Numbered from the stretch's first letter, positions 27,170-36,250 are shown. The stretch is DNA of 64,000 nt from Polyangiaceae bacterium (GCA_025353725.1 JANXOF010000037.1:124001-188000); one strand, 5' to 3'. Program-made: numbers and translations. Notes: generated from the letters alone by a model not told the origin.

Positions 27170-28941
27170 GCGCCTCCCTGTAGTGAAGCGCCCGGCATGA
27201 CGATGAGTCTCGCGCCTTCGATGACGTACCGCTGGGCGAACGACGACGCGACTTCGACGTCTGCGGTGGTCACGATGAGCGACCATGGCGCGTTTGGGGC
27301 GAACACCACGCGACGAACGGCCGCGCGCGCAGAAGGTCCAAGTGCGTCGAAGATGCCGTCGAGCACGAGCAGACGCGGGCGGGTGACGATCGCGCGGGCG
27401 ACGAGAACCAGGTGGCCGAGCTCGCTGGGCAGCCCTTTGCCATACGTGGCAACCTCCGTGTCGAGTCCGTCGGCGAGTGAGGAGACGGACTCCCAGATGC
27501 CAAGGCCCTCGAGTGCAAGGCGTACCTCGTGACGAGAGATATCGTGGCGCCCGAGCCGAATATTGTCGTCGATCGTCGCTGCAAAGAGTCCGTCGACTCG
27601 CACGAGGGCGACCTCTCGGCGAAGTGCCGAAAGACATAGCTCGTCGATCGAAATGCCGTTGATATCGAGTCTTCCGCCATGGTGAGGGCGAATGCCTAAG
27701 AGCGCGTCGACGAGGACGCTCTTTCCGGACCCGCTCTTGCCAACGAGGCAGAGGGAGGTGCTCGCGGGCACCCACAAATCAAAGGCGTCCATCGGGTCGC
27801 CGATGTCTTTCCGCAGAACGAGACCTGTCGCCCGGACGTCGAAGCCCGCGTCGCTTGGAGGAAGGAGGAGCCCGCCGCTGCGCTCCACCCGAGGGTCAAT
27901 CATGTGCCCTATCTTGTCGACGGCGGCGACGAGGTCGTAGAAGCTCTCGCAGTACTTTCCAAGCTTCGAGAAGCCAGCCACAACCGCGGTAACGATAAGC
28001 TCGGCCGCCACGAGCTGCCCCAATGTGAGCTGGCGCATCAGCACGAGCCAGCCACCTACACCGAGTAGCGCCGCGCTCGCTAAAGCTTGAACGACAAGGG
28101 CTCCGAGAAGTTGTCGGAACGCAACGCTAAAGTGCTTATTTCTGGATTCTAAGTAGTCACGAGTCAACGACTCGAGGCGCCTCTGTACGAGGTCGTGTCC
28201 GCCTTGGAACTTGAACGTCTCGACATGGCGAGCACTTTCCTGGAGCCAGGCCGCAAACGCGTATTTTGCTTTCGACTCTTTAATCGCTGTCGGGATAGCT
28301 CTGTATCCTAAAACAAAAATGACGAAGCCTATCGAGGCTAGAAGGATTACGTCGAAAGCAAGCAAGAACGGGTGATAAAATGCGAGTAGCAGAGTCCCCA
28401 CGAGCGTCTGAAGAACCACCGAAACGCCGTCGATAAGCATGGTTGCTGCACTCTTTTGCACAGTCATGACATCGAAAAATCGATTCATGAGTTCCGCGCG
28501 GTCCGTTTCGCCTCTCGCGTCGAGCGGCCCCTGAGGAAGGCGCTGCGCCAGGTCGAGCGCCACGCGGGTAAAGACGCGCTGTTGAATTCGTTCCACGACG
28601 TACGCCTGAAGGGCTCGGAGAACGACCGCGAACACAAGGCCCGCGAGCACCATCGTGGTGATCACGGCAAGCGGCTGAACGAGCGCGCCGAAAGCCACGG
28701 TGTTGACGAGGACCTGCACGGCAAGCGGCGTCGCGAGCGAGAGCAGGCCGACACCGATCGCGTACACGATGGCAACCCAAACGTCATCATGTTCGAGCTT
28801 TATTAGCGCGCGCAGCCTGCGCAACGGCGACGGCCCGTGGGCGTCGTGGTCGTTCCCTGCGCGCATCGCGTCCAGCCCGGTCGAAACGGGAGCTAACTCC
28901 GTCTCATCGCCTGGAAAGTTAAGCTTCTCCTCAAAGGTCAT
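27166..28941 (-). CDS. ABC exporter (permease-ATPase fusion) with degenerate nucleotide-binding domain
   Basis: 591 residues: a type-1 exporter membrane domain (about 50-340, six helices) and an ABC ATPase domain (about 370-585). No N-terminal C39 peptidase. Walker A is intact (GKSGSGKS near 399). However, the Q-loop Gln is replaced (ALVRVDGLF), the signature LSGGQ reads LPSELG near 503, Walker B reads LLVLDGIFDAL with Gly in place of the catalytic Glu, and the H-loop His is Thr (IVTTAD). The gene starts a three-gene secretion operon with HlyD- and TolC-like partners. It may work slowly, as a heterodimer, or with ATP binding only. Substrate unknown. Confidence 0.9.
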   Translation of the reverse strand: MTFEEKLNFPGDETELAPVSTGLDAMRAGNDHDAHGPSPLRRLRALIKLEHDDVWVAIVYAIGVGLLSLATPLAVQVLVNTVAFGALVQPLAVITTMVLAGLVFAVVLRALQAYVVERIQQRVFTRVALDLAQRLPQGPLDARGETDRAELMNRFFDVMTVQKSAATMLIDGVSVVLQTLVGTLLLAFYHPFLLAFDVILLASIGFVIFVLGYRAIPTAIKESKAKYAFAAWLQESARHVETFKFQGGHDLVQRRLESLTRDYLESRNKHFSVAFRQLLGALVVQALASAALLGVGGWLVLMRQLTLGQLVAAELIVTAVVAGFSKLGKYCESFYDLVAAVDKIGHMIDPRVERSGGLLLPPSDAGFDVRATGLVLRKDIGDPMDAFDLWVPASTSLCLVGKSGSGKSVLVDALLGIRPHHGGRLDINGISIDELCLSALRREVALVRVDGLFAATIDDNIRLGRHDISRHEVRLALEGLGIWESVSSLADGLDTEVATYGKGLPSELGHLVLVARAIVTRPRLLVLDGIFDALGPSARAAVRRVVFAPNAPWSLIVTTADVEVASSFAQRYVIEGARLIVMPGASLQGGA

Positions 28942-29225
28942 GGGCGGCTCGTTTCACGGACTGGTTGCGCAGGCAAATTCCGTTCCCCATCCAACGCGCT
29001 CGATGCCTTGACCCCGAGGGCGCCGACCCGAGGTCAGTCGAAGCCGATAAACGCCTTGCGGAGGGGGAAAAGACGGGCCGAGCCCTCGAGATGCGCCGTC
29101 GGGTTCTTCGAGCTGGCCGCGGCGGGATGCCACGGACGCGTCTTTTCTACCGCCCTAGCGCTGCGAAACGCAGCGTTGCGGGGCCGGTACCGAATTCGGG
29201 TCGAGTCGGATAGACTCGGCGCCTT
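28942..29225. other. Divergent intergenic region with two perfect hairpins
   Basis: 284 bases between the ABC exporter and the TPR lipoprotein. Near the plus-strand start are two inverted repeats: CGCTGCG-AAA-CGCAGCG (29159-29175) and CGAGTC-GGATA-GACTCG (29202-29218), the latter ending eight bases before the ATG at 29226. They may be operators or mRNA leader structures. No protein-coding signal was seen. Confidence 0.5.
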
Positions 29226-31445
29226 ATGCGTCGCGCCGCGAATCTAGGCCTCCTTTTTTTCGTCCTGGGCGCTCCGATGGCCTTGGCCGCCTGTGGTCCG
29301 CCGCGCGACCGCTTCGGGAGGCCATCTCACGGCGCAGAGCGGGGGTCCGTCGCGGGGTCCGAGGTGAGCGAGGAGGCCTTCGCCGCTGCCGTTCGCGACT
29401 TGCTTACGAGTGAGCCAAGCAGCCGCGAGCGTCAGTTGCGGCTTCAAGGCGTGGTCGGCCGTCAAATGGCTCGCGTTTCGAGCCGTTACAAGGCGAAAGA
29501 CCGAGATCGCGCTGTGTCCTCCCTCCAAGGCGCCATGGTCCTCGTGCATGCGGGCGAATTGAAGCGCGAAGCCTTGGGCTCGTTCGGCTACGAGGCCCTT
29601 CGTTCCGCGTCGGAAGATTTTGCGAAGCAAGGCGACGAAGGCCGCGCGCGCGCGAGCTACGAGATGCTCCTTCAGATTGCGCCGCCGCAAGAAAGGGCTG
29701 AAATCAAGGCGCATCTCGATGCCATCTCCGTCTGGACGCGTGACACCGCGGGCGGGGGTGTGATGCAGACCGCGGGGGCGTTAGAGGCCGCCGCCGTCAC
29801 GCGACACCTTCTCGAGCCAAGCCGCGAGGCACGCGATGAAGCCCTCGCGAGGACCATGGACTTTGTCGAAAAAGCTTCGGCAGTTCGCAATGCGCGGCGC
29901 GTGCGCGGGACCCAAGTGACCCGCGAGGAGGGGCTCGAAGCGATTCGAGCGCTCGACACGGGGGCAACCGTGCTCTCCGCCCTCTATCTGCGCAATGCCG
30001 ACGCTCAAGGAGCGCGCGCGGCGATCGAAAAAGTGAAGGAGATCGCGAGGCCTGAGCTTCTGCGTGCTCTCGACGCTGTGCTTTCGGGCCCTAATTCCGA
30101 CAAGTGGCTCGAGCTGGCGCGCATGCTTCGACCGCCAGTTCGTCAGGCGCGTGGCGAGGAGGAGGACTTCGGGCGAGACGCCGAGCTCCTGCGGATGGCC
30201 TCTTTTGCCGCGGCGGCCGAAGCCTACCGACTCGATCCGGCGGCACCCGAGCCCGCCTCTTTTGTCGCCGCAATGCTCGTTGATTTAGGGATGGGTGAGG
30301 CCGCGCCCGCCGTGCTCGCCGATGCGGTGAAAGCCCAAAGGGACCCTCGAATCCTTGGCCTCGCGCTCGCCATCACGATGCAGGCCATGAGCCGGGCGGT
30401 CGAGGCCGAAGAGCCCGACAGCGTACGTCGCACGTTCCGTGCTGCGGCCCCGGTCCTCGCCGCGGCTGACGTCCAAAACAAGATGCAGCCGGGACCTGCG
30501 CGCGTTTACGGCATGATGGGTGAAATCGAGAGTCGCGAAGGTCGTCTCGAGGACGCTCGTACCTTCCTCAACGCGGCCGCCGCTCGCGAGAAGGCGGGGG
30601 GCGTGTTGCTCGCGCTCGCGCGCATCGATTGGCACGACGGCAAAGCAAAGGACGCCGAGCCTCGGCTCAAAGCTGCCCTCGTGGCCGAGGATGCGCTGAA
30701 GGACCCAGGCTTGCGCGCTGAGGTTCTGCTTTTCAGCAGTGACATCATGCGTGAGCAAGGTGACCCAAAAGGCGCTCGGAAGCCGCTTTCGGACGCGCTT
30801 CGCGACCTCGCGAAGGCACGCAGCACGGCGGAGGGGGACGACCGCGCGCGCGTCGAGCGCATGATCGCCCGCGCGCTCGACCGCTTCGGCGCCTTCTCGA
30901 GCGGAACGAAGGCGCTAGAGCGAGCTCTCGAAGCCGCGCCGCGCGACAAGCGACAGACGGCTGCGACGCTCGGGCAATTCGTTGGTCGCGCCTTCGTGAA
31001 GGGCGACCTCAGCGCGGCTCGCGACGGTCTCGCGCGCGGCCTCACCGCCGAGCTGCCTCGGGAGGACATCGTTTACTACGCGCTCTGGGTGCGCCTGCTC
31101 GAGCGACAGCTCAAGGCGACTGCCGACAGCAGCGCGGACCGGGTTCTTACCGAAGCCGCAAGCGATCCTCGTTGGGTCGGGCGCGTCGCGGCCTTCGGTG
31201 CGGGGAAGCTGAGAGCGCTCGACCTGGTCGCCGCGGCGCAAACCCCGACGCAGAAAACCGAGGCCTTGTTTTATTCGGCGATCGATCGGCGCCTCGCGGG
31301 TGATCCGAAGGGAGAAGCGGACTTGCTCAAGCAAGTCGTGCGCTCGGCCGGGATCGACTTGATGGAAGTCGCTCTAGCGCGCGACATCGTGAGTGGAGCT
31401 CGAGCCTCGCTGGGCGGTCCTGTTCCCGAGGTTGGGCTGCCATGA
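29226..31445 (+). CDS. Large TPR-rich lipoprotein
   Basis: 739 residues. The signal (RRAANLGLLFFVLGAPMALAAC) ends in LAAC, a lipobox at Cys 23. The rest is almost wholly alpha-helical with Ala/Arg-rich TPR-like repeats; units such as ARASYEMLLQIAPPQER and AKDAEPRLKAALVAEDALKD recur. It probably sits in the periplasm or at the outer membrane as a scaffold. It heads a plus-strand run with the DUF58 and vWA proteins, which in other bacteria often travel with TPR proteins and a MoxR ATPase. The last 15 codons contain the first copy of a 30-base near-repeat. Confidence 0.75.
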   Translation: MRRAANLGLLFFVLGAPMALAACGPPRDRFGRPSHGAERGSVAGSEVSEEAFAAAVRDLLTSEPSSRERQLRLQGVVGRQMARVSSRYKAKDRDRAVSSLQGAMVLVHAGELKREALGSFGYEALRSASEDFAKQGDEGRARASYEMLLQIAPPQERAEIKAHLDAISVWTRDTAGGGVMQTAGALEAAAVTRHLLEPSREARDEALARTMDFVEKASAVRNARRVRGTQVTREEGLEAIRALDTGATVLSALYLRNADAQGARAAIEKVKEIARPELLRALDAVLSGPNSDKWLELARMLRPPVRQARGEEEDFGRDAELLRMASFAAAAEAYRLDPAAPEPASFVAAMLVDLGMGEAAPAVLADAVKAQRDPRILGLALAITMQAMSRAVEAEEPDSVRRTFRAAAPVLAAADVQNKMQPGPARVYGMMGEIESREGRLEDARTFLNAAAAREKAGGVLLALARIDWHDGKAKDAEPRLKAALVAEDALKDPGLRAEVLLFSSDIMREQGDPKGARKPLSDALRDLAKARSTAEGDDRARVERMIARALDRFGAFSSGTKALERALEAAPRDKRQTAATLGQFVGRAFVKGDLSAARDGLARGLTAELPREDIVYYALWVRLLERQLKATADSSADRVLTEAASDPRWVGRVAAFGAGKLRALDLVAAAQTPTQKTEALFYSAIDRRLAGDPKGEADLLKQVVRSAGIDLMEVALARDIVSGARASLGGPVPEVGLP

Positions 31446-31487
31446 TCGGCTCCCCCACCTCGTTGGGCGGTCCTTTCTCCGAGGTTG
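31405..31487 (+). repeat. Near-identical 30-base direct repeat at gene junction
   Basis: Copy 1 is 31405-31434 and copy 2 is 31458-31487, 26 of 30 bases identical, period 53 bases. Each copy begins CCTCG and contains an inverted CGAGG near its end, so each can fold as a short hairpin. Copy 1 encodes the C-terminus of the TPR lipoprotein; copy 2 lies in the gap just before the DUF58 start. Confidence 0.75.
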
Positions 31488-31499
31488 AGGCGCGCTAAG

Positions 31500-32444
31500 A
31501 TGACGGTGACTTCGAGGTGGTCCGCACGTAAGGCGTCCATTGAAAACGCGCCAAGCGTGCGTCGCTCGATCGATTGGGGAACCCTCGCGCCACTTCGCAT
31601 TCGAGCGCGTATGGCGGCGGAGGGGGCTTTCGCCGGCGCCCACCGTAGCGCCCGCAAAGGGGCAGGGGTCGAGTTCGGCGGACACCGTGCATACACGCCG
31701 GGAGACGACCTGCGCTGGCTCGACCTGCGCTCGCTCCTCCGCCACGACCACCTTCTCGTTAGGCAATTCGAGACGGAAACGGATCGAGCCTTTCGCCTCG
31801 TGGTCGATGCTACCGCTTCGATGAGCTACCGCGGCAGCGCGGCACCTGCGTCTAAAATCGCGTGGGCCTCCGTGGTTGCCGCGGCGCTTGCGCGCGTCGC
31901 GGTTCGGGGTGGAGATCCTGTCGGTCTCGAGTTCCTGGGCGGCACGCTAAACGCCCGCGGGGTGTCCGTCGGCGGAGGGCGCGACGCGTTCGAGCGTGTC
32001 GTCGACTCTCTCGAAGGTCAGAACGCCGAAGGCGACGCTCTCGCGAGTCTCGCGTCCTTGGATCGCGCCCTGGGTGCTCTCGCAAAAACCGCGCGGCGGG
32101 GGTCGGTGGTCGTCGTACTCAGCGACCTTATCGACCTTCCGCCCGAGGCCCCGGAGCGCATCGCCGCCATCGCCACGCGCGGTCGCGTCGTGGTTGTCGC
32201 ACAAGTTCTCGACCCCGACGAAGCGACCTTTCCTTTCACGGAGACCGTGCGCCTGAGGGCGCTCGAGGGAGCCGCCACGGTCGAGACCGATGACACCGCG
32301 CGCGGGCGCTATCTTGCAGCCCTTGCCGACCTGAAGGAGTCTTGGCGCCGAACGCTGATGGCCCGCGGGGCAAGCTTCGTGTCGATGACCACCGATGAGG
32401 ACCCCGTCGACGGCGTGCGAAAGATTCTCGCGTCGATTCGATGA
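31500..32444 (+). CDS. DUF58-family protein with vWA-like fold
   Basis: 314 residues from ATG 31500 (a TTG five codons upstream is in frame). The DUF58 signature RAYTPGDDLRWLDLRSLLRHDHLLVRQFETE is present in pieces near residues 65-95, followed by a von Willebrand A-like domain with VVDATASMSYRG, a DxTxS metal-site variant. DUF58 proteins are usually partners of MoxR AAA+ ATPases, but no MoxR gene is adjacent. The stop overlaps the next vWA/BatA-like gene by four bases. Confidence 0.85.
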   Translation: MTVTSRWSARKASIENAPSVRRSIDWGTLAPLRIRARMAAEGAFAGAHRSARKGAGVEFGGHRAYTPGDDLRWLDLRSLLRHDHLLVRQFETETDRAFRLVVDATASMSYRGSAAPASKIAWASVVAAALARVAVRGGDPVGLEFLGGTLNARGVSVGGGRDAFERVVDSLEGQNAEGDALASLASLDRALGALAKTARRGSVVVVLSDLIDLPPEAPERIAAIATRGRVVVVAQVLDPDEATFPFTETVRLRALEGAATVETDDTARGRYLAALADLKESWRRTLMARGASFVSMTTDEDPVDGVRKILASIR

Positions 32445-34426
32445 GCTTCCTCTCCCTTTTCGCACTTGGTGTTGCCCTTTTGGTCGCCGCGCCGTACGTC
32501 GCGCACAGACTGCGTAGGCAGCACGCAGAAACGCGCGCTTTTGCGCCGGTTCGCCTCGTTTCGAAGACGCCGCCGAATGCGCGCCGGCGAGGACGAATCG
32601 AAGACCGAGCTCTGTTTTCGTTGCGCGCGCTCGCGATCGTCGCGCTTGCACTTTTGGGGGCGTCGCCGCTTCTCACATGCTCGCGTCTCGCGCTGAGTCG
32701 AACGGGCGCGTCGGTCGCGATAGCGATCGTACTCGATGATTCGATGAGCATGCGTGCGCTCGATACGACAGGGAGATCGCGCTTCGAGCGTGCTCGTGCG
32801 GGCGCTCGTGAGATCCTAAATGCTCTCAAAGAGGGCGATGCCGTGGCTCTTGTGCTCGCTGGGGGGGCCGCCCGCGTCGAGCTTTCCGTGACTTTGGACC
32901 TGTCGGCGGCGCGTACCGCGCTCGACGGAATCGCGGAGAGCGATCGCGGCACCGACCTCGACGGCGCGTTGACCATGGCCCGAACGCTCCTCGCTCGCGT
33001 ACCTCAAGCCGATCGAAGGGTTGTCGTTTTGAGCGATCGTGCGGACGGAAAGTCGGAGAGCGCTCCGCTCGGCGAAGGCGGGGACATCCCCATCTGGGTC
33101 GCGATGCCTGAACTGAACTCTCCGTTGGCAGACTGCGGTGTGTTGGCGGCGGACCGAAGCTCCAACCGGGTGCGGGTCCGTTTCGCGTGCTCTTCGATCG
33201 AAGCGACCGCACGTCGTCAAATCGAGGTCAAAGATGGCGAAACGGTCATGGCCACGCAGGCGATTCCGCAGGCGCTCACCGGCGAAGTGACGCTCTTGGT
33301 TCCGGGTGACGACGCTGGCGCCACGAACGATGCGAGGTTCCTGGTCGCGGGCCTGACAGGGTCGGACGCCCTTCCTTCCGACGACAGCGCTCCGGTGGTG
33401 ACTGAAGCTGGCCAAACGTTCGTGGCTGTCGTGAGCGATCGAACGGAGGAGGCGCTCGCGACCGGCGGGGCACCCGTCGTCGAGCAAGCGCTGACGGCGC
33501 TCCAGATCGAGATGGCTGTGCGAGCCGTTCCACAGGTGCCTGATCGCGGCGAAGACGTCGCCTCCTTCGCCGCGCTCGTCATCGACGATCCTCCAGGATT
33601 TACGCCCGAACAGCGGCGTACGCTTCGCGGGTTTGTCGACGCGGGAGGTCTGCTTCTCGTCGCGCTTGGTCGTCGTGCGGCGTCCGCGCCGCTCGGAGCC
33701 AGTTTCGAGCCTTTGCTCGCTCAGAGCGTCTCGTGGAAGGAGGCTCCGGTGCCGGCCGTCGACGTCGCGAGCGGCGCGGCGTTTTTCGGTGAAGCCGCAC
33801 CGAGTCTTGGAGACCTTGCGCCGAAGGGCCGAGCCACGATCGCTGACAGCGATGCTGACGTCTACGAACCCCTCGCGAAGTGGAACGGCGGTGCCGTGCT
33901 CGTCGGGCGGCACGCGATCGGCCGCGGAGAAGTGTGGCTCACGACGCTCCCTTTCTCGGTCGAATCGAGCGAACTGACGTTGAGACCAGCATTTTTGGTT
34001 CTCCTTGACGCGTTCGCTTCCGAGGCCAAGGCCCGAGCCTCAAAGCGCCGCGGAAACGTGGGCACTCCGTGGACGTTTCTGGGGGCGCACGCCGTAGAGG
34101 CGCGGCGAGAAAGTGGCGTTAGTCGCGAACGTGGAACGCTCAAATCCATGCGCCAGGACGGCACGCTCCGTCTTGTCCCGGAGCTTTTGGGCTCCTACGC
34201 GCTTACCATTGATGACCGAAAGGAGCGCCGCGTCGCCGCACCCGTGCCAAGCGAGCTCGACTTTCGACCGCACGCGTTTGCGTCGCAAGCAGCCTCACCT
34301 GCGCTCGGCGGAGGCGTGGCCTCCGTGGATATTTCTTGGATCGTCGCGCTCGCGCTCCTCGGTTTCGTAGCGGCCGAGCTGATCCTCCGCGCGGTGATAG
34401 GCTACCGGGTTGCCGCGTCAGGGTAG
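32441..34426 (+). CDS. BatA-like membrane protein with vWA domain
   Basis: 661 residues. The N-terminal BatA-type helix (MSFLSLFALGVALLVAAP) and a second helix near 60-80 precede a vWA domain with a canonical MIDAS start, VLDDSMSMR (DxSxS, near 101). The central region (about 240-600) is extracytoplasmic and beta-rich, and a C-terminal helix (VDISWIVALALLGFVAAELI) anchors it again. Such proteins occur with DUF58 and MoxR in envelope maintenance or metal-chaperone clusters. Start overlaps the DUF58 stop (ATGA). Confidence 0.82.
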   Translation: MSFLSLFALGVALLVAAPYVAHRLRRQHAETRAFAPVRLVSKTPPNARRRGRIEDRALFSLRALAIVALALLGASPLLTCSRLALSRTGASVAIAIVLDDSMSMRALDTTGRSRFERARAGAREILNALKEGDAVALVLAGGAARVELSVTLDLSAARTALDGIAESDRGTDLDGALTMARTLLARVPQADRRVVVLSDRADGKSESAPLGEGGDIPIWVAMPELNSPLADCGVLAADRSSNRVRVRFACSSIEATARRQIEVKDGETVMATQAIPQALTGEVTLLVPGDDAGATNDARFLVAGLTGSDALPSDDSAPVVTEAGQTFVAVVSDRTEEALATGGAPVVEQALTALQIEMAVRAVPQVPDRGEDVASFAALVIDDPPGFTPEQRRTLRGFVDAGGLLLVALGRRAASAPLGASFEPLLAQSVSWKEAPVPAVDVASGAAFFGEAAPSLGDLAPKGRATIADSDADVYEPLAKWNGGAVLVGRHAIGRGEVWLTTLPFSVESSELTLRPAFLVLLDAFASEAKARASKRRGNVGTPWTFLGAHAVEARRESGVSRERGTLKSMRQDGTLRLVPELLGSYALTIDDRKERRVAAPVPSELDFRPHAFASQAASPALGGGVASVDISWIVALALLGFVAAELILRAVIGYRVAASG

Positions 34427-34481
34427 TGTGAACCGTCGATGTGCCCTGGAGGTCGGCGGTCGAATCGCGTACCACTACCGT

Positions 34482-35042
34482 ATGATCCGCCACGTCGGCT
34501 TGCCTTCGATTCTGTTCGCTTCCCTTGCTTGTGGGCTCGCTGGTTGCGGAGGCGCAGGTCCGTACGGATTTGCGGCGAACTACGCGTCCACGTCCGACGA
34601 GGACTCGGCATCGAAGGGCGCGCGCGAGTACGACCCCGTCATGGCGGCGCGTGAGCCGGTGGCGCTGCGAAAGTCGAAGAGCGCACTTTTTGGCGTCGTG
34701 ACCAGCCGTAGTCCGGGTCCTGGTGGCGCCGCGTATCTCACCGTCGGCGTTCGTAAACTCGAAACGCGTAACTTATGCTCGAACGCAAACGACGAAAGCA
34801 CGTGCCGCGTGACGGTGAGCGATCGCGAGTTTGGTGTGGTGCACGTACTCACGGCGCTCCGCGGCGACGACGACCTTGGCGAGCACTCCGTCGGCGTCGG
34901 ATCGCTCGTTCGCGCGGTAGGTGTTTTCGGAGAAGACGTCGACCCGTCGGACGGCGCCCCCGTGATGCGCGCGGGCTTTACCCGCCACTGGCCGCGCAAC
35001 GCGTACGTGACGCGCGCGAGCGCCGATTTGATGCGCCAATAG
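34482..35042 (+). CDS. Predicted lipoprotein, unknown
   Basis: 186 residues from ATG 34482. The signal MIRHVGLPSILFASLACGLAGC has a clear LAGC lipobox. The mature part contains an SALFGVVTSRSPGPGGAAYL stretch and a pair of Cys (NLCSN, STCRV) that could form a disulfide. It is followed after two bases by the HutF-like gene, so the two are probably co-transcribed. An in-frame start at 34410 would bury the signal. No family recognised. Confidence 0.7.
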   Translation: MIRHVGLPSILFASLACGLAGCGGAGPYGFAANYASTSDEDSASKGAREYDPVMAAREPVALRKSKSALFGVVTSRSPGPGGAAYLTVGVRKLETRNLCSNANDESTCRVTVSDREFGVVHVLTALRGDDDLGEHSVGVGSLVRAVGVFGEDVDPSDGAPVMRAGFTRHWPRNAYVTRASADLMRQ

Positions 35043-35044
35043 CC

Positions 35045-36205
35045 ATGCTTTCGTGGTCTGTAGGCGACAGGTATCTTCTCCTACCCGCGCTGACGACGGT
35101 GCATTCGCACACGTTTCAGCGAGGTATGCGAGGGGGAACGCAGCGTCCGCCCGCGTCGCCCTCAGCCTCGGGAAGCGAAGACTTTTGGTCGTGGCGAAGT
35201 GTGATGTACCGAGCCGCGACGGCGCTCGATCCCGAGACGCTTGCCTCGGTGAGTCGTGTTGCTTTTCGTGAGCTTCGGCGCGCGGGCGTGCGAACCGTGG
35301 GTGAGTTTCATTACATCCACCATCAGCCCGACGGGACGCCCTACGCCGACCGGACGGTGATGAGTGAAGCCGTTGTTCGGGCCGCGAAAGACGAAGGATT
35401 GCGCATCGCGCTGCTTCGCGTCGCCTACCATCGGGCGGGTCCCGGAAGGCTCGCTGAGCTCGGACAACGCCGCTTTTGCGATTCGTCCGTCGACCATGTC
35501 CTTCGAGATGTGGATACACTCCGTGCAAAGTACAAAAACGATCCCGATGTTCGCGTCGGCATTGCCCCTCATTCGGTTCGCGCGGTGCCGCCGTCGTGGC
35601 TCGCCGAACTCGGCGCGTACGCCGCGACGTACGCGCTGCCGTTTCACATGCACGTCGCGGAGCAGCCGCGCGAGATTGAGGAGTGTGTGGCGGAGACCGG
35701 CTTTCGGCCCGTGGAGCTTCTTGCGGAATTGAGCGCGCTTTCCGCTTCGTTTGTTGCCGTTCATGCAACGCACTTGTCTCCTTCGGAGGCCGCTCTTCTG
35801 GGCCAGGTCCGAGCTTTCGCGTGCATTTGCGCGACAACCGAGGCGGACCTCGGGGATGGTCTACCCGACCTCGGCGCTCTCCGGGCCGCGGGCGCACGGC
35901 TTTGCACCGGTATCGATAGCTACGTCGTGACCGACCCGGTGGCTGACTTGCGGGCTCTTGAAACGCTTCAGCGTCTACGCACGAGGCAACGCGTTACGTT
36001 TGACCCGTCACCGAGGACGCCTGCCGAGTCGCTTTGGCGTGCGGGGTCGCTCGAGGGGTCGCTTGCCTGCGGATTTGACGACGCGGGAGGCACGTTACGC
36101 ATCCGCCGCGATCATCCGTCGCTCGACCTCGTCGACGACGCGAACCTCCTCGACGCCGTGGTGTTTAGCGGGAGCAGCTCGATGGTCGACGGAGTCGACC
36201 CCTAA
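35045..36205 (+). CDS. hutF: Formimidoylglutamate deiminase-like amidohydrolase, short N-terminus
   Basis: 386 residues of the amidohydrolase superfamily. It resembles HutF, which hydrolyses N-formimino-L-glutamate to N-formyl-L-glutamate in histidine breakdown. Metal and active-site motifs are present: TTVHSHTFQRGMRG at about 20, EFHYIHHQPDG, IAPHSVRAVP, FHMHVAEQPREI, VHATHLSPSEA, CATTEADLGDG and the Asp in GIDS. Usual HutF is about 450 residues, with a beta-domain before HSH; here HSH occurs near residue 23, so about 40 N-terminal residues are missing. No other hut gene is near. The stop is three bases from the island-border repeat. Confidence 0.82.
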   Translation: MLSWSVGDRYLLLPALTTVHSHTFQRGMRGGTQRPPASPSASGSEDFWSWRSVMYRAATALDPETLASVSRVAFRELRRAGVRTVGEFHYIHHQPDGTPYADRTVMSEAVVRAAKDEGLRIALLRVAYHRAGPGRLAELGQRRFCDSSVDHVLRDVDTLRAKYKNDPDVRVGIAPHSVRAVPPSWLAELGAYAATYALPFHMHVAEQPREIEECVAETGFRPVELLAELSALSASFVAVHATHLSPSEAALLGQVRAFACICATTEADLGDGLPDLGALRAAGARLCTGIDSYVVTDPVADLRALETLQRLRTRQRVTFDPSPRTPAESLWRAGSLEGSLACGFDDAGGTLRIRRDHPSLDLVDDANLLDAVVFSGSSSMVDGVDP

Positions 36206-36210
36206 GATTT

Positions 36211-36250
36211 AGCGCGAGGCGCAAGACTTCTCGAGCGCAAAGCGGTCGGA
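36211..36250 (+). repeat. att-like direct repeat, left copy (relic of dehydrogenase 3' end)
   Basis: 35 of 40 bases match 41455-41494, in the same orientation. Read on the minus strand it encodes the tail RFALEKSCASR followed by TAA, matching the LFALEKYYASR end of the dehydrogenase gene. A stop lies just upstream in that frame, so only this tail survives. It lies five bases after the HutF stop. Confidence 0.8.

Noticed and set aside
32816-33913. 365-codon minus-strand frame opposite the BatA-like gene
   Set aside because: Arg/Asp/His-rich and without structure or ribosome site; the plus strand shows a MIDAS motif and membrane helices.
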